From the NCBI GenBank assembly GCA_013044065.1, contig JABEVA010000090.1, positions 1 through 12,456 of the forward strand: a stretch of 12,456 nucleotides of DNA, written 5' to 3'. The notes under the pieces were generated by a model. It was not told the origin of the DNA. It saw only the letters and a program-made list of their open reading frames with translations, and made no database searches. Each line of letters opens with the position of its first letter. Within the stretch, counting starts at the first letter, position 1. The stretch is from Phycisphaerae bacterium. GTDB lineage: Bacteria; Planctomycetota; Phycisphaerae; WQYP01. Shown one piece after another: positions 6,481 through 12,456 of the stretch. The position numbers and the translations under genes are program-made.

Positions 6481-8922
6481 GTGGCTCATAGAGACGTCAT
6501 TCATCGGCGCATAAGCCGTCGGCGGTTCAGGGGGCTTTCGCGGTGGGTGGTTGTCCTCTCGGCCATGGTGTGCCTGCTGTGTGGCGGCACGACTATGGTC
6601 GTGGCGGGGACCGCTCCGCAGCGATCGATACGGTTATCGTTCTGGACGATTTCTCGCGATCGGGGGGTGGAAGCGCTTGTGCATCAGTTTGAGGCAGATC
6701 ACCCGGGTGTGAAGATTGTGGCATCGCTTTATGACGGTGGTACCAACGGATCACAGCGTCTGGCCACGGCTATTATGGGCGGCGCTCCACCGAATATCGT
6801 CTACCAGGATCGTTTCACCATCGGGCAGTGGGCGGTCTTGGGGGCCTTTTACCGGCTTAATCATCTCATCAGCCAGAGCATGGCGAGGCAAAAGTTTGGT
6901 GGTCCGGAGGGTATCAATTCCGCCGATTATTATCCCTTCTGCTGGCAGGAAGCATCGTATCAGGGAGGGGTTTATGGTATTCCCACCGGCACTGAAGTGC
7001 GGGTGCTTTTTTATAACTCCGATGAACTCCGTCAGGTCGGTCTGGTAAACACGCTGGGACGGGTGGTTCCGCCGAAAACATGGGGCCAGCTTGAGCGGGA
7101 CGCTTTGAAGCTTTCTCGCCGCAACGCTGCCGGGGATTTTACGCGACTGGGTTTTGCGCCAAACTATGGCAATAGCTGGCTTTATATTTATGCCTTCCTG
7201 GACGGGGGAAGATTTATGAACCGGGCCGGCACGCTTTGCACGATGGATTCGCCGCCAGTGGTCAAGGCACTGGCTTATATGGCTCGTTTGTACCGCTTGC
7301 AGGGCGGCATCAATCGGGTGGATGCGTTTGTTAATGCCGGTTCCGGACCGCAGTTCGACCCATTTTTGAGCGGCAGATTGGCGATGAAGATTGACGGCAA
7401 CTGGGTGCTCAACGAGATCGTTCGTTACCAGCGGCATTTGCGTTTCGGCGCGGCTTATCCGCCGCCGCTACGGGGTCATGGGTCCGCCACATGGAGTGGC
7501 GGCTTTGCCCTGGTGATACCGAAGACGGCGAGCCATAAGCGACTGTCATTTGATTTCATACGGTTTTTTGTCAGTCAGCGCGGGGCGCAAATCTATAATC
7601 GCGTGAACAACCGCTACTACGCGGCGCGTGGACGCACGTATCTACCCGACTTTACCGCCCAGCCGGCGATTAATCGCGAAATGTATCGGCGTTACGTGCG
7701 GGGGAATCCCAACATGCCGCCGCGCGTAGCCAAAGCCATGCACACCTGTTATGAGCTTTTGAAAATCAGTCATAACCGGCCGGTTACACCGGTGGGCGAC
7801 TATATGTGGGACCAGATGTTGCAGGCCCAAAGCAGCGTGTTTCGCGGCGGGGTAAGCCCGAAGGTGGCCCTGACACGGGCGACCGAAAGGGTGCAGCGGC
7901 GATTGAACCGCATTTTACATCCGGTGCCGGCGGCCCGGTTGCCGGAGGGTTTGGTGATGGCGGTGCTGGCCGTGGTGGCGGTGGTATTGGTGCTGGCGGG
8001 CTTTTGGCGGGAATGGCGGAAGAACAGGCTGGCACAATGGCGGCGGTCGCAGACGGCCATGGGGTGGATGTTTGCGGGTCCGGCGATAGCGGGATTTTTG
8101 ATTTTTTCGTTGGGGCCGATGGTGGGTTCGCTGCTATATAGCTTTTGTCGGTACAATTTGCTCCACGCTCCGCGTTGGGTGGGGTTGGAGAACTATCATC
8201 GCGTCTTGATCGGCCATTCGCTGTTCTGGTATTCGCTGGCCAATACCACGTATATGCTCATCGGCGTGCCGTTGGGCATGGCGGTGGGGTTGGCGTTGGC
8301 GATGCTGCTGAATACGGAGGTGCGCGGCATTCGACTGTATCGCACCATTTTCTATTTGCCGGCGGTGGTACCGGCGGTGGCGGCGGCGTATTTGTGGATG
8401 TGGATATTGAACCCGGTGAACGGCTTGCTGAATTCGCTGTTAAGGGATTTTGGGGTGGCGCATCCGCCGTTGTGGCTCAACAGTCCGTCGTGGTTGCTGG
8501 GGTCCAAGGCGGGAATTATTTTGATGGGGTTGTGGGGCGCTGGTGCGGGAATGATTATCTGGTTGGCGGGGCTTAAGGGCATACCGACGCAACTCTATGA
8601 GGCGGCCAAGATGGACGGTGCGGGCCCGGTGCGGCGGTTTTGGAATATCACGCTGCCGATGCTCACGCCGTACATTTTCTTCAACCTGATTATGGGGGTG
8701 ATCGGCACGATGCAGATTTTCAGCCAGTCGTACATTATGACCTCGGGTGGGCCGGACCATTCGACGGATTTTTATGCGTTGTATCTGTTCAATCAGGCCT
8801 TTAAGTATTTTCGGATGGGCTATGCCTCGGCCCTGGCGTGGATTCTGCTGCTTTTGATATTGGCTCTGACGGCAATTCAGTTTTGGCTGAGCCGGAAATG
8901 GGTGAATTATGATGTGGTGTAA
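6481..8922 (+). CDS. CUT1 sugar ABC importer: solute-binding protein fused to MalF-type permease
   Basis: This protein has 813 residues. Residues 1-45 hold a basic n-region and a signal segment (hydrophobic about 23-43). Residues about 48-480 look like a family 1 extracellular sugar-binding protein: IRLSFWTISRDRGVEALVHQ, FEADHPGVKI, GGAPPNIVYQD, YGIPTGTEVRVLFYNSDELR, WSGGFALVIPKTA. One membrane segment (about 487-508) and a basic linker follow. From 527 comes a full MalF/UgpA-type permease with PAIAGFLIF, six membrane segments and the EAA loop E707-A-A-K-M-D-G713 ending ITLPML, which docks the ATPase. The positive charges after the linker helix place the binding domain outside and the linker inside, a workable topology. 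GTG 6481 is chosen for the GAGGA 4 nt before it; an in-frame TTG at 6406 adds 25 unlikely residues. The partner permease follows 42 nt later. The substrate is unknown; no ATPase gene is in view. Confidence 0.85.
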   Translation: MAHRDVIHRRISRRRFRGLSRWVVVLSAMVCLLCGGTTMVVAGTAPQRSIRLSFWTISRDRGVEALVHQFEADHPGVKIVASLYDGGTNGSQRLATAIMGGAPPNIVYQDRFTIGQWAVLGAFYRLNHLISQSMARQKFGGPEGINSADYYPFCWQEASYQGGVYGIPTGTEVRVLFYNSDELRQVGLVNTLGRVVPPKTWGQLERDALKLSRRNAAGDFTRLGFAPNYGNSWLYIYAFLDGGRFMNRAGTLCTMDSPPVVKALAYMARLYRLQGGINRVDAFVNAGSGPQFDPFLSGRLAMKIDGNWVLNEIVRYQRHLRFGAAYPPPLRGHGSATWSGGFALVIPKTASHKRLSFDFIRFFVSQRGAQIYNRVNNRYYAARGRTYLPDFTAQPAINREMYRRYVRGNPNMPPRVAKAMHTCYELLKISHNRPVTPVGDYMWDQMLQAQSSVFRGGVSPKVALTRATERVQRRLNRILHPVPAARLPEGLVMAVLAVVAVVLVLAGFWREWRKNRLAQWRRSQTAMGWMFAGPAIAGFLIFSLGPMVGSLLYSFCRYNLLHAPRWVGLENYHRVLIGHSLFWYSLANTTYMLIGVPLGMAVGLALAMLLNTEVRGIRLYRTIFYLPAVVPAVAAAYLWMWILNPVNGLLNSLLRDFGVAHPPLWLNSPSWLLGSKAGIILMGLWGAGAGMIIWLAGLKGIPTQLYEAAKMDGAGPVRRFWNITLPMLTPYIFFNLIMGVIGTMQIFSQSYIMTSGGPDHSTDFYALYLFNQAFKYFRMGYASALAWILLLLILALTAIQFWLSRKWVNYDVV

Positions 8923-8964
8923 ACCAGGCGCGCCGCCTCGGCGGTGGTGCCGGGAAGAGCTGGT

Positions 8965-10776
8965 ATGAAACGATTGCTGTTTGCGGGCGGGCTGTGGCTG
9001 GAAACAGTGTTGATGGCGGCGCTGGCTACGATTATTGTTCACCGCACCTTGCCGGACAATGCCGGAGAACTGACTTGGGCCTTGGGCGTGATGGCTATTT
9101 TTGCCGGTGCTACGGCTTTTCTTGCGCCCATGGGGCTGCTACAACGTTTAACGCTTCAAGGGGCGCTGATCAGCGGAGCGTGTCTATTCATCTTGCCTTT
9201 CTTTTGGCTGGTGGGTACAAGTTTCAAATACAACCGGGAAATTTTTGTGCAGCCACCGCATTGGCTGCCGGCCTTGCCAAGAGAGGTCATCCGCTCCCCG
9301 TATCTGGTGAAACGCTATGTCCGTTTGCCGCCGCCACCACATGTTGGCAAGAGCCGCTGGCGAGGTATTACTTTGGCCTTGGAGCAAAACTTGTGGATGC
9401 AAGCACGTCCCCTGCTGCCGCAGAAGGAGTTGGCCCTCATTGGTGTTGGTTCGGCGCGTGCGGTGATGGGTCCGATGTTGGTTCATAGGCTCCAGAAGTT
9501 CGAGCCGTCGGGGTTTTGGAATAAGCCCACCTCGGCGATTTGCCAAAAGGCGGTGGCGGCGATGACTGCTGGGCGGGTTCGCTCAGCGTGGGAGCGGACT
9601 TATCGTGGACTAAAGCTCTCCGGTATTACGCTCACCGATACCCGGTACCATGATGATGCGGTGAAGCCCGCGGATATCGCTTGGCGTGTTACCTCGCCGG
9701 CAAGGTTACTGCGGGGCCAGCCGAATCTGGTGGCGTACAACTTTGCGCATGAACATGGGTTTACTATTCAAGCCGATTTCACGTTGCCGAAATCCGTGCA
9801 TCATCTGCTGGGCATTACCATTCCCATCCACGAAGATCGCTCCTGGCAATATGTGCGGGTGTCTTTGCGGGTGGGAGCGGTGCGTTACGTGTCTAAAAAT
9901 CCGATGTTTCTGGGCAATCGGCGTTGGCAATCGCTGATATTTCATCTCCATGATCGCGATCCCGCCAATGAGACAAATATGGGAATTTTTCCGTTGTATC
10001 GCCGCGATGGGGGAATCGTTGGTAGGCTGCCTGGGTCCGACACAATCCAACTGCGGCTGCATGTGACGAAAATTTCGCCGCTGGCGGCGGCCTTCTATAA
10101 GTTTACCGATTCTTACCGACAGGCGTGGTACGCCGATCGACATTGGTTGGATTATCTCTTCAACAGCGTGATGGTAGTGATATTGTGCGTAATTTTTCAG
10201 GTGATCAGTTGTTCCATGGCGGGGTATGCCTTTGCCCGCTTGCAATGGCCGCTCCGGGACAAAATATTTGCACTGCTGCTGGCCACGATGATGTTGCCGG
10301 GAACGGTCACCATGATTCCAGTATTTCTGATCTTCAAGCATCTGGGTTGGTACAACACGCTCTTACCACTGTGGGTGCCGGCCATTTTCGGCAGCGCGTT
10401 TTTTATATTTTTGCTGCGGCAATTTATGCGCAATATTCCAAGGGAACTGGAGGAGGCGGCGTTGATGGACGGCTGCGGCTGGTTTGGCATTTATTGGCGC
10501 ATCATCATGCCGCTGATGAAGCCGGCGCTGGCGGCGATTGCCATTTTCACCTTTATGGGGGTGTGGAATGATTTTATGACGCCGTTGATTTATCTTTCCA
10601 ACCCGAGCCGTTACACCCTGCCACTGGGCATGTACGAATTTTCCAGTGCCCATGGCGGGCAGTTCGGTATGATGATGGCGGCGGCGACCATGATGACCTT
10701 GCCGGTGGTGGCGGTATTTTTCGTGGCTCAGCGGTATTTTATTCAGGGCATCACCCTCACGGGTATGAAGGGGTGA
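8965..10776 (+). CDS. MalG-type sugar ABC permease with a large periplasmic insertion
   Basis: This protein has 603 residues, about twice the usual 270-300. Two extra hydrophobic segments (about 9-28 and 37-57) precede the normal first MalG helix (about 66-87, ending FFWLVGTSFK). The usual start of the first periplasmic loop follows (FVQPPHWLP). Then comes an insertion of roughly 300 residues before the core resumes at YLFNSVMVV (397). The core is normal: SMAGYAFARLQWP, MMLPGTVTMIPVFLI, and the EAA loop E497-A-A-L-M-D-G503 ending IIMPLMKP, then WNDFMTPLIYL. The second half of the insertion (about 245-385) has alternating hydrophobic strands and aromatics (FTIQADFTLP, WQYVRVSLRVG, WQSLIFHLHD, TIQLRLHV), suggesting a beta-sandwich, possibly glycan-binding. 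ATG 8965 has GGAAG 7 nt upstream; a GTG at 8944 is less likely. It pairs with the preceding fusion permease. Confidence 0.83.
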   Translation: MKRLLFAGGLWLETVLMAALATIIVHRTLPDNAGELTWALGVMAIFAGATAFLAPMGLLQRLTLQGALISGACLFILPFFWLVGTSFKYNREIFVQPPHWLPALPREVIRSPYLVKRYVRLPPPPHVGKSRWRGITLALEQNLWMQARPLLPQKELALIGVGSARAVMGPMLVHRLQKFEPSGFWNKPTSAICQKAVAAMTAGRVRSAWERTYRGLKLSGITLTDTRYHDDAVKPADIAWRVTSPARLLRGQPNLVAYNFAHEHGFTIQADFTLPKSVHHLLGITIPIHEDRSWQYVRVSLRVGAVRYVSKNPMFLGNRRWQSLIFHLHDRDPANETNMGIFPLYRRDGGIVGRLPGSDTIQLRLHVTKISPLAAAFYKFTDSYRQAWYADRHWLDYLFNSVMVVILCVIFQVISCSMAGYAFARLQWPLRDKIFALLLATMMLPGTVTMIPVFLIFKHLGWYNTLLPLWVPAIFGSAFFIFLLRQFMRNIPRELEEAALMDGCGWFGIYWRIIMPLMKPALAAIAIFTFMGVWNDFMTPLIYLSNPSRYTLPLGMYEFSSAHGGQFGMMMAAATMMTLPVVAVFFVAQRYFIQGITLTGMKG

Positions 10777-10850
10777 TGTGGCGCGGAAAAAAGTGGAACA
10801 TCGGCCTGATTGTGGAGCGAGTGTGGAAGCAATGTCCGCACCATTCCTGA
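10776..10850 (+). CDS. Small ORF (24 codons) coupled to the malG-type stop
   Basis: ATG 10776 overlaps the stop of the permease gene as TGATG, and the end of that gene supplies an AAGGGG ribosome-binding site. The product would be 24 residues, starting MWRGKKWNIGLIVERVW and ending CPHHS. It resembles no small-protein family I know. The WNIGLI phrase is faintly like the start of a Rossmann-fold dehydrogenase, so it may be the stub of a lost third operon gene. Weak support as a real gene. Confidence 0.2.
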   Translation: MWRGKKWNIGLIVERVWKQCPHHS

Positions 10851-10955
10851 AGCCTCAAATATTCAGGCGGTGGCAAAATGGATCGTGGACCATGTGGGCG
10901 GTTCCAAACCGGCGTGTCATGGAAATTCGGCGGGTTTTTGTAAGGAGGGTTTTTT
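10851..10955. other. Leader upstream of the rhaT-like pseudogene
   Basis: A weak hairpin, CCTGAA at 10846-10851 with TTCAGG at 10862-10867 (10-nt loop, no T-tract), lies at the start. The strong site AAGGAGGG at 10942-10949 stands 6 nt before ATG 10956. One frame is open from 10813 to past 10955 and reads NVRTIPEASNIQAVAKWI in the middle. It has no start codon of its own, and I could not place it; it may be gene debris. Confidence 0.35.
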
Positions 10956-11311
10956 ATGGCGGCAAATCCGGCCTTAGGGTGGTGTTTCATTGAATTGGCG
11001 GGTTGGCGTCAGCGAGCTTGTATGTGCCTTACCGTATTTGGCATTGGTCCTGGGAGACGTATTGGCTGGTGGGCGGATTTTTTTCCTGGATTGTGGCACC
11101 GGTGTGCTTTGCGGCCTTGCTGGTACCCGATTTCTGGCGATCTATTTTGTCTCCGAACACCGAGCTGATTCATGCTTTTGGAAGATCAATGGAACTGCAC
11201 AATGGCGGCATTATGGCTTTAACCTACATTTCTGGAGCCTTGTGAGTATTGGGCGGATTAACTTTCGGCCTCACCATGCGTTATTTGGGTATCGGGCTGG
11301 GGATGGCGATC
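10956..11311 (+). pseudogene. rhaT: rhaT-like sugar:proton symporter (DMT superfamily), broken and truncated
   Basis: A good ribosome-binding site and ATG open into MAANPALG. After this the homology continues one frame over: IGGLASASLYVPYR, WSWETYWLVGGFFSWIVAPV, ALLVPDFW, then GGLTFGLTMRYLGIGLGMAI. These match the N-terminal third of RhaT, the inner-membrane L-rhamnose:H+ symporter, whose E. coli version has KWSWETMWSVGGIVSWI and NYGLTMRYLGM. Three lesions are visible: loss of one base near 10977-10980 (restoring a G gives GVVFH), an in-frame TGA at 10991-10993, and a TGA at 11243-11245 where the family has Trp (GALW-GG). Homology stops at about 11311, roughly 118 codons of an expected 340 or so, where the antisense transposase fragment begins. 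The rhamnose specificity of the intact ancestor is an assumption. Confidence 0.75.
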
Positions 11312-11458
11312 ACGCCGGGACAGTTCGTAATGAATATTACCACCACGAAACATGGGCTGGCCTTGCGGAGTCCACTGGCGTACCCGCAGTCGCCGGGCGA
11401 TGCGGCGGCGGCGAATTCGCAATTCTCGCCGCCATTGTCTTTCTTCCGTAGTCGTCAC
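11312..11458 (-). mobile_element. Probable transposase N-terminus (IS1380-like), remnant
   Basis: Reading leftward from GTG 11458, with AAGGAG at 11473-11468 and a TTGTCA/TATAAG promoter-like pair at 11497-11492 and 11476-11471 (15-nt spacing), the frame gives an arginine-rich start (RRELRIRRRRIARRLR) followed by QPMFRGGNIHYELSRR. I recall this order, a basic head and then PM-x-x-x-NIHYE, from the N-terminus of DDE transposases annotated as IS1380 family. That family normally continues for about 400 more residues. Here the resemblance ends near 11312-11318 and the strand becomes the antisense of the rhaT remnant, so the rest of the transposase is gone. The coding frame itself runs on to 11258 by chance. 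The family name is from memory and less sure than the transposase call. Confidence 0.5.
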
Positions 11459-11734
11459 TTGAAAAGTCTCCTTATAAAACAGTCATATTTATGACAATAT
11501 TACATCATAATACTGCCTGCAAGCAGGTTTAGTTCATTTTCCCCCACCATAAAAAATAAAGTCAAAGACTACGCTTGTCTAAGGGCTAAGAAGGCGAAAT
11601 CAGGCCGTTGCCACAAAATCCGATCACACCCAATAAACCTTTGGCCGCGCCAGCAATTATCCTCTGCCGGATAGCGATCCTGGCTCTGGCCAGGTGTTGG
11701 CCCGGCGGTAAGCCAGAGTAAAGACAATCTGAAA
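11459..11734. other. AT-rich gene-free stretch, probably the IS end plus intergenic debris
   Basis: From 11459 to about 11570 the sequence is markedly AT-rich compared with the rest of the window. It contains the transposase promoter-like elements, a 14-bp palindrome GTCATA-TT-TATGAC at 11482-11495, and CCTGC-AA-GCAGG at 11516-11527. The outer end of the insertion element should lie here, but I could not identify a terminal inverted repeat or a target duplication. From 11570 to 11734 I see no gene. A hairpin CCTGGC-TCTG-GCCAGG at 11679-11694 lies downstream of the LOG gene but lacks a T-tract. Confidence 0.4.
11482..11495. repeat. 14-bp palindrome GTCATATTTATGAC
   Basis: Perfect 6-bp arms around TT, placed between the -35-like and -10-like boxes of the transposase fragment. 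This could be a binding site within the element's promoter, or chance in AT-rich DNA. Confidence 0.3.
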
Positions 11735-12397
11735 TTAAGGCGTCGGGGCGTAGTGCGGTGGGGCTGGAGCGATCGGCACCGGTAAGTTCGATGGCTGCGG
11801 CAGGCTGTCGAGGGCATTGAGCCGATCAATCAACTGTCGCAGGCGGGCGGCGGAATTACGATTAAAATGCAGTACCAAACGGGGCAGCTCCGGCATGGGA
11901 GCATCGCGGGGTTCGCTCTCGGCGGCGGAGCCAATACGAATGATATCAGCGGCAAGAATATCTTGAAAATCCGCATTCAGGCGGTCCAGTTCGTCAGCAG
12001 CCGGAGCCTGACGGATGCGCAGCACCAGTTGTCGGTCGACGAAGCGCATTGAGACATAGTTGCGATAAAATGTGGTGATATGACTGACTGCGGCATTGAC
12101 ATCATCGGTAATGAGGTACAGACTCGTGTCGTCAGGCGAAATCATCGCTTCCGCCAGCAAGGCCTCGTGCACAAATGCCTCCCAGCGCCGCCAGTAGGTG
12201 CCTCCAGGATGGTCGATCATGACAATGGGCATGGGATCCGCCCGACCGGTCTGCACCAGCGTAAGGGCCTCAAAAGCTTCATCGTGGGTACCAAAACCGC
12301 CCGGGAAAAGCGCCACCGCGTTGGATTCTTTGATGAACATCAACTTGCGGGAGAAAAAGTAGCGAAAATAGGCCAGTTTGGGATCGCCGGACATCAC
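11735..12397 (-). CDS. LOG-family (TIGR00730-like) Rossmann nucleotide hydrolase, probably missing its N-terminus
   Basis: The open frame gives 220 residues. The family signature PGGFGTHDEAFEALTLVQTG is at 32-51, preceded by SGDPKLAYFRYFFSRKLMF and followed by IVMIDHPGGTYW, ITDDVNAAV and FYRNYVSMRFV. LOG proteins hydrolyse nucleoside 5'-monophosphates to base and ribose-5-phosphate in the cytoplasm. About 100 residues from 120 onward form a variable tail with a proline-rich end. Homology does not begin at GTG 12397: the codons before it read LPCEQN, matching the family's LP-x-EQ-x-N stretch, and are preceded by an in-frame TAG at 12427-12425. There is no Shine-Dalgarno near 12397. The N-terminal part with the SGGGPG-x-MEA loop is absent from this frame, so this is probably a disrupted gene, or a sequence error near the window edge. 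Confidence 0.68.
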   Translation of the reverse strand: MMSGDPKLAYFRYFFSRKLMFIKESNAVALFPGGFGTHDEAFEALTLVQTGRADPMPIVMIDHPGGTYWRRWEAFVHEALLAEAMISPDDTSLYLITDDVNAAVSHITTFYRNYVSMRFVDRQLVLRIRQAPAADELDRLNADFQDILAADIIRIGSAAESEPRDAPMPELPRLVLHFNRNSAARLRQLIDRLNALDSLPQPSNLPVPIAPAPPHYAPTP

Positions 12398-12456
12398 AGC
12401 AAATAAATTTTGCTCACACGGCAGCTAAATAGCCACCACAAAGAAATGGTCAAACC

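Noticed and set aside
6751..7437. Long open frame on the minus strand inside the binding-protein domain
   Set aside because: It is antisense to a clearly recognised coding sequence and has no family resemblance.
10991..11245. TGA read as Trp (alternative code) to rescue the rhaT-like gene
   Set aside because: TGA is the natural stop of several intact genes here (stops at 1136-1138, 2020-2022 and 10774-10776), and the rhaT-like gene also needs a frameshift repair and lacks its C-terminal two thirds.
11312..11494. Apparent continuation of rhaT as an in-frame peptide after GMAI (TPGQFVMNITTTKHG...)
   Set aside because: It does not align with RhaT after GMAI; the opposite strand of the same bases gives a transposase-like N-terminus with its own ribosome-binding site, which explains the region better.
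11679..11694. CCTGGC-TCTG-GCCAGG hairpin as a rho-independent terminator of the LOG gene
   Set aside because: There is no T-tract on either side, so it is only mentioned as a hairpin.
11569..11829. Minus-strand open frame at the end of the LOG gene
   Set aside because: It overlaps the LOG C-terminus in another frame and matches nothing I know.

Overview
The window reads as a bacterial chromosome segment, most likely from a planctomycete of the class Phycisphaerae or a close relative. This is inferred from family content: a DUF4416 protein, secreted proteins with a secretin-N-terminal-like fold, a solute-binding protein fused to a sugar permease, and a LOG protein with a long C-terminal tail. 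No rRNA or other phylogenetic marker is present, and I saw no tRNA or CRISPR array.

Layout. (1) 1-135, minus: the 5' end of ribD (riboflavin synthesis), running off the window. (2) 326-2022, plus: two adjacent genes for secreted paralogues, behind a -10 box (TATAAT) and a small palindrome. (3) 5973-2016, minus: a three-gene unit of DUF4416 protein, a WecA/MraY-type polyprenyl-phosphate sugar-1-phosphate transferase, and an O-antigen ligase/polymerase-type membrane protein. The last two genes overlap by ATGA. This looks like a surface-polysaccharide initiation and ligation/polymerisation module. It converges tail to tail with region 2, overlapping by 7 nt. (4) 5974-6480: no recognised gene, but a pair of direct repeats 21 bp apart lies upstream of region 5. 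(5) 6481-10776, plus: a two-gene carbohydrate (CUT1) ABC importer without an ATPase gene. The first gene fuses the binding protein to the MalF-type permease. The second is a MalG-type permease with about 300 extra residues in its first periplasmic loop and two extra N-terminal membrane segments. (6) 10777-12456: a decaying stretch. It holds a 24-codon ORF coupled to the malG-type stop, a broken and truncated rhaT-like gene, the antisense N-terminus of a probable transposase butting against the end of the rhaT homology, and a LOG-family gene whose homology continues upstream through an in-frame TAG.

How it fits together. The importer and the rhaT remnant both concern sugar uptake, so deoxysugar or plant-polysaccharide use is a reasonable guess, but no catabolic enzyme is present to test it. 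The strongest points for a second look are the two unusual permease architectures, the rhaT/transposase junction, and the phased direct repeats before the importer.
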